DNA of 64,000 nucleotides from Bog-473 sp963817735 (GCA_963817735.1 CAWFPP010000037.1:62001-126000), one strand, 5' to 3'; positions 35,611 to 44,241 are shown, counted from the first letter of the stretch. Notes: generated by a model not told the origin, from the letters alone. Program-made: numbers and translations.

Positions 35611-36081
35611 ATGCGCCCGATGTCAATGGAGCCTGCCGGCTCATCAGGTGGATCGATGGAAGGGACCGGGGCCGACGTCGGTGCCGGGTCGGAGGATGCC
35701 GCCTTCGACCTGAGCATGGCCGTCTCGCAGCTGGCGTCGAACAGCACCGACCTCCGCATCATGCTCAAGCTGCTGGTGACCCAGCTCTCCGACGCGCTGG
35801 GCAACCGGATCACGGTGGAGCGGGCCGGGCGCCTGCGCAAGTCCGACGAGATCAAGTCGGTTCGCATCAGCCTCGGGGACGACACGCTCGAGGCGGCGGT
35901 CGAGGGCGGCACCGTGCGCTGCAGCATCGGGCACTCCTCGGGCGGCATCCGGATCCGTAGCGAACAGGTCGGCATGGATGCCTGGCTCACCCGCCTCTTG
36001 ACCACCCTGCAGGCGGAAGCTGCGCACAGCGAGCAGACCCGCCAGGCGTTGGAGAACATCGTGATCGGAGGCCAGTCATGA
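35611..36081 (+). CDS. Conserved hypothetical protein, first gene of YbjQ-like cluster
   Basis: Intact 156 residues from ATG 35611. After a Ser/Gly-rich N-terminus: FDLSMAVSQLASNSTDLRIM, LLVTQLSDALGNRITVERAG, RLRKSDEIKSVRISLGDDTL and SEQVGMDAWLTRLLTTLQAE. It is an alpha/beta protein predicted soluble and cytosolic, with no membrane or catalytic motif. I do not recognise a family. The stop overlaps the next ATG (ATGA at 36078), so it is coupled to the YbjQ-like genes and probably works with them. Confidence 0.7.
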   Translation: MRPMSMEPAGSSGGSMEGTGADVGAGSEDAAFDLSMAVSQLASNSTDLRIMLKLLVTQLSDALGNRITVERAGRLRKSDEIKSVRISLGDDTLEAAVEGGTVRCSIGHSSGGIRIRSEQVGMDAWLTRLLTTLQAEAAHSEQTRQALENIVIGGQS

Positions 36082-36980
36082 GCGAGGAAACATCGTCGCC
36101 GACGGAGGCGGCGCGGGACACGGCACCACCACCACCACCACCACCACCACCCCCGCCCGAAGCGTCCGCACACGCATCTGCACCCGCACCCGTGGCCCGC
36201 GACCTCCCGAAGGACGCTGCGCACCGGCTCGAGGAGCTCGAGCACGGCCTCTTCACGTCGGACCTCTCGGTCAACGAGTTCCTCCTCGTCAAGGAGGCCG
36301 GCTTCCATCCCCTGGGCTTCGTGATGGGCTCGTCGATCTACCACATCGGGATCCAGACCCGGAAGTGGGGGCAGAGCCTGGAGCTGACCAAGCTGACCGA
36401 GGCCATGTACACCGCCCGCGAGCTCGCCATGAACCGGATGGAAGAGGAGGCCCAGGAGCTCGGGGCCGACGGCGTCGTAGGCGTGCGCCTCGATGTGAAC
36501 TACTACGAGTGGGGCAACGACTCGGCCGAGTTCATCGCGTTCGGCACGGCGGTCAAGGCCGAGGACGGGACCTCGTACCGCAACGTCCAGGGAAAGCCCT
36601 TCACCTCGGACCTGTCGGGTCAGGACTTCTGGACCCTCATGCAGACCGGGCACGTGCCGCAAGGTCTCGTCATGGGGACCTGCGTCTTCCACATCGCGCA
36701 TCGCAAGTTCACCCAGGCGCTCGGGTCAATGGGCCAGAACGTCGAGCTGCCGAACTTCACCCAGGCGCTCTACGAGGCCCGTGAGCTCGCTATGACGCGC
36801 ATGCAGGACGAGGCGACCCAGCTGCAGGCGAGCGGCATCGTCGGCGTGCGCCTCGAGGAGAAGTCGCACCAGTGGGGCTCGCACACGATCGAGTTCCTGG
36901 CGCTCGGCACCGCCGTCACCAAGCGCAGCGGGGAGGTCACCCTGCCCAAGCCCACGACCATCATCTCCTTGGACAACTGA
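36078..36980 (+). CDS. Double YbjQ-like (heavy-metal-binding-domain) protein A
   Basis: Intact 300 residues. N-terminal polyproline (11 Pro, from a CAC-type repeat). Two tandem YbjQ-like domains: first FTSDLSVNEFLLVKEAGFHP, LGFVMGSSIYHIGIQ, ELAMNRMEEEAQELGADGVV, GVRLDVNYYEWGNDSAEFIA; second FTSDLSGQDFWTLMQTGHVP, QGLVMGTCVFHIAHRK, ELAMTRMQDEATQLQASGIV. YbjQ-fold proteins (PF01906) form pentameric rings and are of unknown role despite the heavy-metal label. Each copy keeps the ARE-A-x-RM-x2-EA-x2-L helix and the GxxGVRL strand. It is coupled upstream by ATGA and downstream by TGATG. Confidence 0.8.
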   Translation: MSEETSSPTEAARDTAPPPPPPPPPPPEASAHASAPAPVARDLPKDAAHRLEELEHGLFTSDLSVNEFLLVKEAGFHPLGFVMGSSIYHIGIQTRKWGQSLELTKLTEAMYTARELAMNRMEEEAQELGADGVVGVRLDVNYYEWGNDSAEFIAFGTAVKAEDGTSYRNVQGKPFTSDLSGQDFWTLMQTGHVPQGLVMGTCVFHIAHRKFTQALGSMGQNVELPNFTQALYEARELAMTRMQDEATQLQASGIVGVRLEEKSHQWGSHTIEFLALGTAVTKRSGEVTLPKPTTIISLDN

Positions 36981-37948
36981 TGTCCGTCGCGGACGGGCCC
37001 GATGGGGGCGGCCCACCGCCCGATGCCGCGGTGACCCCGGCCGGCGGCCCCCAGGGCGACCTGCCCGAGGCGGCGGTCCGCCGCCTTGAGGCCGACTCCT
37101 TCTCATCGGGCCTGAGCGTGCCCGACTTCGCGGCCTGCCTCGACCTCGGCCTGCAGCCGGTCGCCCTGGTGCAGGGATTCTGTGTCATGCAGTGGGGCTG
37201 GTACGGGCCGGGCTCGGGCTACGGGCGCGGCCTGTCGCCCTACATGGGCGGCCAGCAGACGCCGGGCTCGTACTCGGAGACTTACCGCTGCCCGCACGGC
37301 TTCGTCTCCAACGAGCACCGCAGCTGGGGCCAGAACCTCGAGCAGCCCTGGGTCGAGGAGGCCTGGGCCCACGGCTACGGGACCGCCTACGCCCGCATGC
37401 TCGAGGAGGCCGGCACGCTCGGCGCCCACGGCGTGATCGGGGTGGCCGACCAGGTCTCCAACGTGGCCGACACCGGAACGACCGAGTTCCACTTCCTCGG
37501 CACCGCGGTGACCGTCGAGGGCGGCCCAGCCCCCGCCGGTGGGACGCCCTGGAGCACGTATCTGGCCGGACAGCGCCTGACCAAGTCGATCGAGTCGGGC
37601 TTCATGCCCGTCGCCGTCGTGGCGTCTCTGGCCTCGGTGCGGCTGTGGGCCTACTGCATGACCGAGTACTACATGGAGGGCTCCATGGGCGGGTGGGGCA
37701 ACAACATGGGTCCGGCCTTCGTGGAGCAGGTGAGCAAGGCGCACATGGCCGCACGGCAGCTGGCCCGCAAGCACGTGCGCCAGCAGCTCTCCGGTGACGA
37801 GCTGCACGGGGCGACCATGGACGTGGTCACCCGGGAGCTCTCGGCGGGCGACGAGGTCATCGACTGCACCCTGCGGGGAAACCGAGTGCGACGCTTCAAG
37901 GACTTCGACCCGGTGGTGCTGCCGCGGCCGACGGTGCGGCTGGCATGA
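36980..37948 (+). CDS. Double YbjQ-like protein B (diverged)
   Basis: Intact 322 residues, start at 36980 overlapping the previous stop (TGATG). The first domain has FSSGLSVPDFAACLDLGLQP, VALVQGFCVMQWGWYG, and a helix EAWAHGYGTAYARMLEEAGT LGAHGVIGV; the second has TYLAGQRLTKSIESGFMPVA, VVASLASVRLWAYCMTEYYM and HMAARQLARKHVRQQLSGDE. Between the first strand and helix is a Gly/Tyr-rich loop (GSGYGRGLSPYMGGQQ) with cysteines. It is more diverged than its neighbours but the same two-domain plan is clear. It may form a mixed ring with proteins A and C. Confidence 0.75.
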   Translation: MSVADGPDGGGPPPDAAVTPAGGPQGDLPEAAVRRLEADSFSSGLSVPDFAACLDLGLQPVALVQGFCVMQWGWYGPGSGYGRGLSPYMGGQQTPGSYSETYRCPHGFVSNEHRSWGQNLEQPWVEEAWAHGYGTAYARMLEEAGTLGAHGVIGVADQVSNVADTGTTEFHFLGTAVTVEGGPAPAGGTPWSTYLAGQRLTKSIESGFMPVAVVASLASVRLWAYCMTEYYMEGSMGGWGNNMGPAFVEQVSKAHMAARQLARKHVRQQLSGDELHGATMDVVTRELSAGDEVIDCTLRGNRVRRFKDFDPVVLPRPTVRLA

Positions 37949-38802
37949 GTGACGCCCCCGTCCAAGATGTACGGGCCGAGATGCTTCGTGGGGCTCAGGC
38001 CCTGGCCACTCCCGCGCCACCATCTCAGGAACGCGGCATCACCTCGGACCTCTCGGTCGACGAAGCCCTGCTATTGCACGCAGCCGGATGGGAGCCCCTC
38101 GACCTCGTGTGCGGCGTCGCCGTCGTGTCGGTCCCGGTCGGGGTCTGGAACTGGGGGAGAGGCTCCATCTCCATGGCCTCGGACGCCCACAATGCGGCCG
38201 TGGATCAAGCCTCCCGCCTGTTGCGCGGGGAGTGCGGCAAGGTACACGGGCACGGGGTCGTGGGGGTGCGGGTCGACGTGTCGGTCCGCCCGCACCACGT
38301 CGACGTCGAGCTCGTCGGCACGGCTGTGCGGCCCATGGGCGGCGCCGCCGCTCCGGCCACGCCCTTCGTCTCGGACCTCTCGGCCCGTGACTTCACCTTG
38401 CTCCAGCGCGCCGGCTGGATGCCCGTCGGGCTCGCCTTCGGTGCCGCCTTCGTCTACGCCCCCCGGCGCACCGCCGGCACCGCCATCAAGCAGAAGAGCC
38501 AGAACGTTGAGCTGACCAACTACACCGAGGCCATGTACTCGGCCCGCGAGTCGGCCATGGAGAGGATGCAGCGGTCCGCGCTGGACGTCGGCGGCGAGGG
38601 CGTGGTCCAGGTCAAGGTGACCGAAGGGCCCATGAGCTTCGCCCGCCATGCCATCGGCTTCACGGCCTGGGGGACAGCGGTCAAACTGGTGGCGCAGGAG
38701 CACCAGTTCGTGGAACCGCAAATGGTCCTGCCGCTCGATGACGCGGTGGTGACCTTCGAAGCAGAGAGCCTGCGCAGCGCAAACCAAGGGAGACGCCGAT
38801 GA
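37945..38802 (+). CDS. Double YbjQ-like protein C
   Basis: Intact 285 residues, start at 37945 by ATGA overlap. Domain 1: ITSDLSVDEALLLHAAGWEP, LDLVCGVAVVSVPVGVWNWG, LLRGECGKVHGHGVVGVRVD; domain 2: FVSDLSARDFTLLQRAGWMP, VGLAFGAAFVYAPRRT, ARESAMERMQRSALDVGGEG. The repeated (F/I)xSDLSxxxF opening is shared by all three neighbours, indicating duplication within the operon. No signal peptide, membrane span or catalytic site is seen. Function is unknown; a ring-forming ligand-binding role is inference. Confidence 0.78.
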   Translation: MSDAPVQDVRAEMLRGAQALATPAPPSQERGITSDLSVDEALLLHAAGWEPLDLVCGVAVVSVPVGVWNWGRGSISMASDAHNAAVDQASRLLRGECGKVHGHGVVGVRVDVSVRPHHVDVELVGTAVRPMGGAAAPATPFVSDLSARDFTLLQRAGWMPVGLAFGAAFVYAPRRTAGTAIKQKSQNVELTNYTEAMYSARESAMERMQRSALDVGGEGVVQVKVTEGPMSFARHAIGFTAWGTAVKLVAQEHQFVEPQMVLPLDDAVVTFEAESLRSANQGRRR

Positions 38803-39209
38803 CTCCGACCAGAGACTGGGACGCCTGGGCCCGGACCTTCGAGTCGATCAACGGGCCGGACGACTTCGCCGCCCTGTTCGCCCCCGGCGGCCGGTTCTGC
38901 GATCCGGTGACCCCGTGGACCACCGACCTGCACAAGGTGGCCACGGACACCGACGCCATCTTCCCGGATTGGAACCAGCGGGTGGACCGGATCCGCGGCG
39001 GGGAGGACTGGGCGGTGTTCGAGTGGACCGGGACGGCGACGTTCCACCCCGGCGAGGGCAAGGCCGGGGTCCCCGTCTCCATGACGGGCGCCACCGTCAT
39101 CGACGTGGACGCCGACGGCTTGGTCACCGCCTGGCGCGACTATCTCGACACCAACGAGCCCACGCAGCAGATCACGGCCGGGCTCGAGCGGGCCCTCGAG
39201 GGCGGCTGA
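38799..39209 (+). CDS. SnoaL/NTF2-like small protein
   Basis: Intact 136 residues, start at 38799 overlapping the previous stop (ATGA). WDAWARTFESINGPDDFAAL, FAPGGRFCDPVTPWTTDLHK, WNQRVDRIRGGEDWAVFEWT and GATVIDVDADGLVTAWRDYL follow the SnoaL-like alpha+beta-barrel pattern (pocket His/Asp positions variable). Members include hydrolases, isomerases and ligand-binding proteins; the activity is not assigned. It closes the five-gene coupled cluster. Confidence 0.8.
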   Translation: MTPTRDWDAWARTFESINGPDDFAALFAPGGRFCDPVTPWTTDLHKVATDTDAIFPDWNQRVDRIRGGEDWAVFEWTGTATFHPGEGKAGVPVSMTGATVIDVDADGLVTAWRDYLDTNEPTQQITAGLERALEGG

Positions 39210-39211
39210 CC

Positions 39212-39283
39212 CTCTCGAGGCCTCAGGCCTCAGGCCTCAGGCATCAGCCTCAGGCCTCAGCCCTCAGACTCAGACTCAGGCCT
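39212..39283. repeat. CCTCAGG tandem repeat between convergent genes
   Basis: About nine degenerate copies of CCTCAGG(C) and CCTCAGACT lie between the SnoaL-like stop and the convergent ferritin-like gene. The 3' end of the latter lies within the array. Confidence 0.75.
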
Positions 39284-40361
39284 CCTCGGCCACGGCCCGC
39301 ACGTGGGCCAAGCGGGCATCGTGGGCCACGTCGAGATCCTCCGCCGCCTTCTCGTCGCTGGCCATCTCGGCGTCGATGTCGGTCTCGGCCCAGCCGATCA
39401 CGCCCATCTCCTCGAACGCGCCGCGCAGCTTGGACCCCCACAGGCCGATGTCCCGCAAAATCGGCACGATGCGCATGAAGAGGAAGTTGCGGAACTCGCG
39501 CAGCGTCTCGCTGTTCTCCACGTAGACGCCGATCTCGGGCGGCAGGTCCAGGCGCTCCCAGACCTCCTCGCCGAGGAAGCGGTCCCGCATCAGGTAGCAG
39601 GCCTCGATGCAGAAGTCCTCCCGCTCGCCGCGCTCGGCCTCGGTCAGCTGCGGGTAGTAGTCCCGCAGGGCCAGGCGCCCGAACATGACGTGGCGCGCCT
39701 CGTCCTGCATGACGTACGCATTCAAGGACTTGGCCAACGGGTTCTGCGCGTTGTTGCGGATCACCCCGAACGCGGCCAGCGCCAGACCCTCAATGAGCAC
39801 CTGCATGCCGAGATACGTCATGTCCCACCGGCTGTCGGAGATGACGTCGTCGAGCAGCGCCTTGAGATACTGGTTGAGCGGGTACACCAGCTGCACCTTC
39901 TCGTGCAGGTAGCGGCTGTAGACCTCGACGTGGCGCGCCTCGTCGATGACCTGCGTGGCCGCGTAGAACTTGGAGTCGATGTCGGGCACGGTCTGCACGA
40001 TCTTGGCCGTGCAGATCAGCGCGCCCTGCTCGCCGTGCATGAACTGGCTGAAACGCCAGGCCTCGACGTGGCGGCGCAGCTCGCCCCGGCGCTCCTCGGA
40101 CATGTCGTCCCACCACGGGGTGCCGAAGATCGGCAGGATCTCGTCGGGCATGCCGACGGGATTGGTCAGGTCGACGTCGGTGCTCCAGTCGAGCCGGTCG
40201 CTGCCGATCCACTGGCGCCGGGTCCCCTTGTCGTAGAGGCGCAGGAGCTGGTCCCGCCCACCCGTGTAGTTGAAGTCGAACATGGTGGTCGACGGCGACT
40301 CGATGCCCCACTTCGGGTCGAAGTCGAAGTCCGAGTCGGTGATGGACGGGCTCGTGGTCAT
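39276..40361 (-). CDS. Ferritin-like/AurF-type diiron protein
   Basis: Intact 361 residues from ATG 40361. Diiron-carboxylate four-helix signatures: FSQFMHGEQGALICTAKIVQ, KFYAATQVIDEARHVEVYSR, GMQVLIEGLALAAFGVIRNN and NAYVMQDEARHVMFGRLALR, giving two E-x2-H pairs plus two further Glu. This matches ferritin-like N-oxygenase or oxidase families (AurF/R2-like), which use O2 on a bound substrate; the substrate is unknown. It stands alone between convergent and same-strand genes. The 203-base gap to the next minus-strand gene (40362-40564) contains no clear feature. Confidence 0.82.
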   Translation of the reverse strand: MTTSPSITDSDFDFDPKWGIESPSTTMFDFNYTGGRDQLLRLYDKGTRRQWIGSDRLDWSTDVDLTNPVGMPDEILPIFGTPWWDDMSEERRGELRRHVEAWRFSQFMHGEQGALICTAKIVQTVPDIDSKFYAATQVIDEARHVEVYSRYLHEKVQLVYPLNQYLKALLDDVISDSRWDMTYLGMQVLIEGLALAAFGVIRNNAQNPLAKSLNAYVMQDEARHVMFGRLALRDYYPQLTEAERGEREDFCIEACYLMRDRFLGEEVWERLDLPPEIGVYVENSETLREFRNFLFMRIVPILRDIGLWGSKLRGAFEEMGVIGWAETDIDAEMASDEKAAEDLDVAHDARLAHVRAVAEEA

Positions 40362-40564
40362 GAGGCCCCCTTTTGGGTCGGCAGCCGGCGGCGTGTTGCC
40401 GCGGGAAACGCTAGCCCTTTGCGCTCCTCCGGGCAGGATGGGGAGGCCGCCCCGTGTGATCGTGCCGACCGGGTACCGGGAGCTGGCCCGAATATCGCCC
40501 GGACCCTGAACGGACGTGGCCTGACCCGGATTGGTGACCCGACCCGGACCGTGAAGGAACGGCG

Positions 40565-41797
40565 CTACCGGAAGTCGAACGCGACCTTTATGGCGCCGCT
40601 CTCCTGCTGGTTCGCCAGCGCCATGAAGGCCTCACGCCACTGCTCCAGCCGGAAGGTGTGCGTCAGCATGCCGCTCATGTCGATCCGTCCCTCGGCGGCC
40701 AGGCGCAGGTAGTGCGCGATGCCGTGCATGCGCACGCCCTCGACCTCTTCGACGCCGAAGGCGTTGGAGCCGACCCACGAGATCTCCTTGAAGTACAGCG
40801 GCGACCACTCCCAGCGCTCGGGTGCGTGCACGCCGCTCTTGACCATGGTGCCCCGCTGCTTCAGGAGGCGGACGCCGATCTCGGCCGTCTGCGCCGTGCC
40901 CACGGTGTCGTAGACGACGTCGAAGCCGCCCGGGTGCGCCATGGGCAGCCCGCTGCCCCCGAACCTGTTCAGGACGCCGCCCGACCACGCCGCCGCTTCT
41001 TCCAACAGCTGCTCGATGGGGAAGGGGTCGACGACGGTGGCGCCGAGCTTGCGGGCGAGCGCGGCCTGAGCGGGCCAGCGCGCGACCACCATGACGTCGA
41101 CGTCGGGGTACAGAGCCTTGATGATGGCGACGGCCGTGCTGCCCAGCGCGCCGCCGCCGTAGACGAGCACCTTGCCCCCGGCCGGCGGCGGGTGGCGCGT
41201 CACGGAGTGCAGTGACACCGCGAAGGGGTCCCCGATGACGGCCACCTCGTCGGTCACGCCTTCGGGAACGGGAATGAGCATCGACTCGTGCGCCGGCAGG
41301 TAGTCGGCGAAGCCTCCGGGCGCGTCCTTCGACGTCCCGGTGTGGATGCCCGCCGCGATGGGGCCCTGGGTGAAGTGCCAGCACAGGCTGTAGTCGCCCG
41401 CCTGGCACGAGGGGCAGGGCGGGTCGATGCCGCGTGGGCCGCACGAGAGCCATGGATTCAAGACGACACGCTGGCCCACCTCGACGGTGCTCACGGCGGG
41501 ACCGACCTCGACGACATCGGCCACCACCTCGTGCCCGAAGACCGTCGGAAAGGTGAAGAACCCGTTCAGCGCGCCATCGCCGAAGTCGTCGCCAAAGTCC
41601 ATGAAGACCATCTTGGCGTCGGAGCCGCAGATGCCGGTCAGCCGCGTCTTGGCCACGCACCAGTCGTCGCGCAGGAGGCGGGGGCGATCGAGCTCCTCGA
41701 GGCGCATCGGGGTCCGTGAGAGCCCGACCATGAGACTGTTGGACTCGTCCGGTGGGGTCCAGCGGTCACCGCGGACGCCGTAGAGCAGACCTTGCAT
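40565..41797 (-). CDS. Zinc-dependent alcohol dehydrogenase (MDR family)
   Basis: Intact 410 residues from ATG 41797. Catalytic-zinc motifs LTGICGSDAKMVFMDFGDDF and TVFGHEVVADVVEVG, a structural-zinc cysteine set CPSCQAGDYSLCWHF, and Rossmann KVLVYGGGALGSTAVAII binding NAD(P). The C-terminus GAIKVAFDFR is typical of medium-chain dehydrogenases. An insertion around MDFGDDFGDGALNGFFTFPT and another around IEQLLEEAAAWSGG make it longer than usual. Substrate unknown. It lies 16 bases downstream of the DUF4190-like gene, likely one transcript. Confidence 0.87.
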   Translation of the reverse strand: MQGLLYGVRGDRWTPPDESNSLMVGLSRTPMRLEELDRPRLLRDDWCVAKTRLTGICGSDAKMVFMDFGDDFGDGALNGFFTFPTVFGHEVVADVVEVGPAVSTVEVGQRVVLNPWLSCGPRGIDPPCPSCQAGDYSLCWHFTQGPIAAGIHTGTSKDAPGGFADYLPAHESMLIPVPEGVTDEVAVIGDPFAVSLHSVTRHPPPAGGKVLVYGGGALGSTAVAIIKALYPDVDVMVVARWPAQAALARKLGATVVDPFPIEQLLEEAAAWSGGVLNRFGGSGLPMAHPGGFDVVYDTVGTAQTAEIGVRLLKQRGTMVKSGVHAPERWEWSPLYFKEISWVGSNAFGVEEVEGVRMHGIAHYLRLAAEGRIDMSGMLTHTFRLEQWREAFMALANQQESGAIKVAFDFR

Positions 41798-41813
41798 TCG
41801 TGCGCTCTCCCTC

Positions 41814-42338
41814 CTAGCCGAAGGGGCCGCCGATACCGAGCTGCCCCATGAGGATCGGCCCGACCATACCGCTGTTGCCGGTGTTGGTCGGGTGGCTCCC
41901 ACCGAGCGCGATGGCGAGCACGACGAGCGCCAGCCAGCCGAAGCCGACGATGATGCCCGCGAGCGCCAGCCCGTTGCCCTTTTGGAGGCCGTTCGAACGC
42001 GTGATCTGGGCGCGGGCGACGAAGCCGAAGATGACTCCGGCGACGGCCGGGAGGAAGAACAGCCCGGCACACGAACAGACCAACGACGCGATGGCGAACC
42101 CGTTCGTCTTCTGGTTGACGGCCTGGCCGTAGGGCGCGCCAGATCCCTGCGCCGCGTGCTGGCCGGCCCTGTCGTTTCCATACGGGTATGCGGCCGGTCC
42201 CTGTGGAGGCCAGGTCGGCACGGGTTGGGCCGGCGCGCCCGCCGGTCGCATGTCCGGCGGACCGGTCCACTGTTCGGGCGGGTACCACCTGCCGTCCGAG
42301 GCCAACCACCATCCAGGACCCTGTGAGGTGTTGCTCAT
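41814..42338 (-). CDS. DUF4190-type membrane protein with WYPPE N-terminus
   Basis: Intact 174 residues from ATG 42338. The N-terminal GPGWWLASDGRWYPPEQW is a small motif seen in many acidimicrobial membrane proteins and again at 55313. A Pro/Gly-rich cytoplasmic linker follows, then two DUF4190-like helices GFAIASLVCSCAGLFFLPAV and GLALAGIIVGFGWLALVVLA with the ARAQITRSNGLQKGNG loop between them. The role is unknown; such proteins are often linked to cell-envelope or secretion complexes. Confidence 0.82.
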   Translation of the reverse strand: MSNTSQGPGWWLASDGRWYPPEQWTGPPDMRPAGAPAQPVPTWPPQGPAAYPYGNDRAGQHAAQGSGAPYGQAVNQKTNGFAIASLVCSCAGLFFLPAVAGVIFGFVARAQITRSNGLQKGNGLALAGIIVGFGWLALVVLAIALGGSHPTNTGNSGMVGPILMGQLGIGGPFG

Positions 42339-42407
42339 GCCGTACCCGACCAGTCCGCGCCTCGTGCCGCCAGGAGCATAGGAGTCAGCCCTGCGGCCGG
42401 TGGGAGT

Positions 42408-42686
42408 TCACGAGACGTACGGGCAATGCCGGCATCCCGACTCGCAGCAGTGGCCGCGGCGCGCCAGGTAGCCGGCCGTGAGGACCGTCAACCCCGAGCG
42501 CGGGTCGACGTAGGTGTCGGCACCGGTACGCAGGGCCTCGGCGTGCGCCCGGATGATCTGCGGGTAGGCCGGATCGTCCGGCGACAGCCGGTCGGCATGG
42601 GGCTCCGTGAGGAGACGTGCCGCCAATTCGTCGGCGATGGGAGCGCGCCGGTCGCGCGTTCCCGGCTCATCGTGCGGCTCGTCCAT
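42408..42686 (-). CDS. DUF5522-like small cysteine-rich protein
   Basis: Intact 92 residues from ATG 42686. C-terminal DPRSGLTVLTAGYLARRGHC followed by CESGCRHCPYVS, the hallmark of DUF5522, a tiny family with four or five cysteines suggesting metal binding. The function is not known. It lies between the HU-like gene terminator and the DUF4190-like gene on the same strand. Confidence 0.8.
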   Translation of the reverse strand: MDEPHDEPGTRDRRAPIADELAARLLTEPHADRLSPDDPAYPQIIRAHAEALRTGADTYVDPRSGLTVLTAGYLARRGHCCESGCRHCPYVS

Positions 42687-42715
42687 TCGACCGGCGCCGC
42701 CAGACCGAAAGCAGA

Positions 42716-42747
42716 AGGCCCGGCCCCCTGTTGCAGGGACCGGGCCT
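42716..42747 (-). terminator. Strong hairpin downstream of HU-like gene
   Basis: Stem AGGCCCGG (42716-42723) with CCGGGCCT (42740-42747) enclosing a second stem CCCTG/CAGGG around a TTG loop. It lies 6 bases past the HU-like stop; on the minus strand it is followed by a T-rich stretch (TTCTGCTTT), fitting intrinsic termination. Confidence 0.8.
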
Positions 42748-42753
42748 CGCGCA

Positions 42754-43257
42754 CTACCTCTTTGCGGCCCTCTTGGCGGGAGCCCGCTTGGCCGGGGCCT
42801 TACGCGCCGGTGCGCGCTTGGCGGGAGCCTTGCGTGCGGTGGTCCTGCGCGCCGGTGCCTTCTTGGCGGCAGCGCGCGCCGGTGCCTTCTTGGCGGCAGC
42901 CGGAGCGGCGGACTTGCCCGCGGCGGCGACGGCGGCGTCGCTCGTCGGGAACGCACCCTTCACCAGCTTGGGTGCCGTGGCTGGGGCCAGGACGGCGTCC
43001 TTGAACGCCTTCACCGGCGTGATGCGCGCCTTCTTGGAGGCCTTGATGCGGATCGCCTCACCCGTTGCCGGGTTCCGACCCATGCGGGCCGCCCGGTTGA
43101 CCTTGACGAACTTGGCGAAGCCGGGAATGGAAACCGGCTCACCCTTGGAGACGACGGCGGTGACGACATCAGTGAATCCGTCGATGACGGTGATCACGGT
43201 CTTCAACTCGACGTCGGCCTGGACCGCGACTGCCTTTGCTAGTTCTCTCTTGTTCAT
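42754..43257 (-). CDS. hup: HU-like histone with lysine/alanine-rich tail
   Basis: Intact 167 residues from ATG 43257. The N-terminal 90 residues are an HU fold: MNKRELAKAVAVQADVELKT, TDVVTAVVSKGEPVSIPGFA, KFVKVNRAARMGRNPATGEA (the DNA-binding beta-arm GRNPATGE). A C-terminal tail of Lys/Ala/Pro/Arg repeats (KKAPARAAAKKAPARRTTAR) resembles actinobacterial HupB, which bends and compacts DNA and can protect it. The gene has its own terminator. The 181-base upstream gap probably holds its promoter. Confidence 0.93.
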   Translation of the reverse strand: MNKRELAKAVAVQADVELKTVITVIDGFTDVVTAVVSKGEPVSIPGFAKFVKVNRAARMGRNPATGEAIRIKASKKARITPVKAFKDAVLAPATAPKLVKGAFPTSDAAVAAAGKSAAPAAAKKAPARAAAKKAPARRTTARKAPAKRAPARKAPAKRAPAKRAAKR

Positions 43258-43438
43258 GGCGCCCATTGTGGCCGACGCGCGCCCTGCAGTGCACATCTTT
43301 CCGGGCACGAATGCAGATTTTTGTGCTCAGAGTTCACTTTGACAGCGCTCGAAGGCCGCCACTCCAACGCCCGTCACTGACCGCAACGGGTCATCGGAAC
43401 CCGAAAAGAGCGGGTCCAGCGCCGCGTCGTGGGGCCGT

Positions 43439-43924
43439 CTACCCCGTCCACTGCCCCCAGTAGGGGCGGGCATCCTTGCTCTTTTCCATGAGGATGATCA
43501 CCGTTCCCCACGGGTCGTGGCACCAGGTGGTCTGCAGCCCGGCCACATCGGCCACACCGGCGGTGAGGAACTCGACGCCGCGGTCCTCGAGTTCGGCGCG
43601 TGTGGCGCCGATGTCGTCGCACAGCATGCCGATGTGGGTGACGCCGACCCTGGTCACAGAGGGACGCGCCGATTCGGGCGGCACGACGTTGGCCGCCGGA
43701 TATTCGATCAGCTCGATGACGCGGTCGTCTGCCCCAAAGCCCACGATCGACGCGTGGAGGACCACCGGGGACGGGACGAGCTCACCCATGTCGTGCTCGA
43801 TCTGCTCACCCTCCATGCGGTACGGCGCTGACAGCACGGTGAGGCCGAGGACCTCGGAGTACCAGTGGGTGGCGGCCTCCACGTCGGGGACGCAGACGGC
43901 GGAATGGGCGAGGCCGGTCAGCAC
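43439..43924 (-). CDS. VOC-family protein
   Basis: Intact 161 residues from GTG 43924 (VLTGLAHSAVCVPDVEAATH). The glyoxalase-like layout: THWYSEVLGLTVLSAPYRME, then VGVTHIGMLCDDIGATRAEL and TTWCHDPWGTVIILMEKSKD, with the His ligands in AHSAV and THIGM and a Glu near the end. The reaction is unknown. A GC-rich minisatellite lies just upstream of its start, where the promoter would be expected. Confidence 0.82.
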   Translation of the reverse strand: MLTGLAHSAVCVPDVEAATHWYSEVLGLTVLSAPYRMEGEQIEHDMGELVPSPVVLHASIVGFGADDRVIELIEYPAANVVPPESARPSVTRVGVTHIGMLCDDIGATRAELEDRGVEFLTAGVADVAGLQTTWCHDPWGTVIILMEKSKDARPYWGQWTG

Positions 43925-43939
43925 CCGGTCAGCGTAGAA

Positions 43940-44062
43940 CGGGGGAAATCGCGGCCGGGGGGAAATCGGGGCCGGGAGGGATTCGGGGCCGGGGGGAAAT
44001 CTGGGCCGGGGGGAATCGGGGCCGGGAGGGAATCGGGGCCGGGAGGGAATCGGGGCCGGGGT
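43940..44062. repeat. GGAATCGGGGCCGGGA-type minisatellite
   Basis: About seven degenerate copies of a 16-18 base unit (GGGGAAATCGGGGCCGG, GAGGGAATCGGGGCCGG) lie between the VOC start and the small gene at 44095. The unit length varies, so this may be unstable. Confidence 0.8.
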
Positions 44063-44094
44063 GCTGGGAAGGAGCTGGGGAGGGGCCTCAGCCC

Positions 44095-44241
44095 TCAGGT
44101 CCAGCGGGCGATCTCGTGCTGCAGGCGCTTGTTCAGGGCGCGGAAGTGGACTTTGGTGCGCCGGTTGACCTTGCGAAGGCCGATGACGCTCACGAACACG
44201 AGGGGGGCGGCGAAGGCGGAGAGCGCGCTGAGAATCACCAC
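44095..44241 (-). CDS. Small single-pass membrane protein (tentative)
   Basis: A 48-residue product from GTG 44241: VVILSALSAFAAPLVFVSVI, a membrane helix, followed by a basic tail (GLRKVNRRTKVHFRALNKRL). It may be a real mini-protein because the helix/basic-tail plan is well formed and the region is otherwise empty, but no family is recognised and no strong ribosome site is present. Confidence 0.4.
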   Translation of the reverse strand: MVILSALSAFAAPLVFVSVIGLRKVNRRTKVHFRALNKRLQHEIARWT

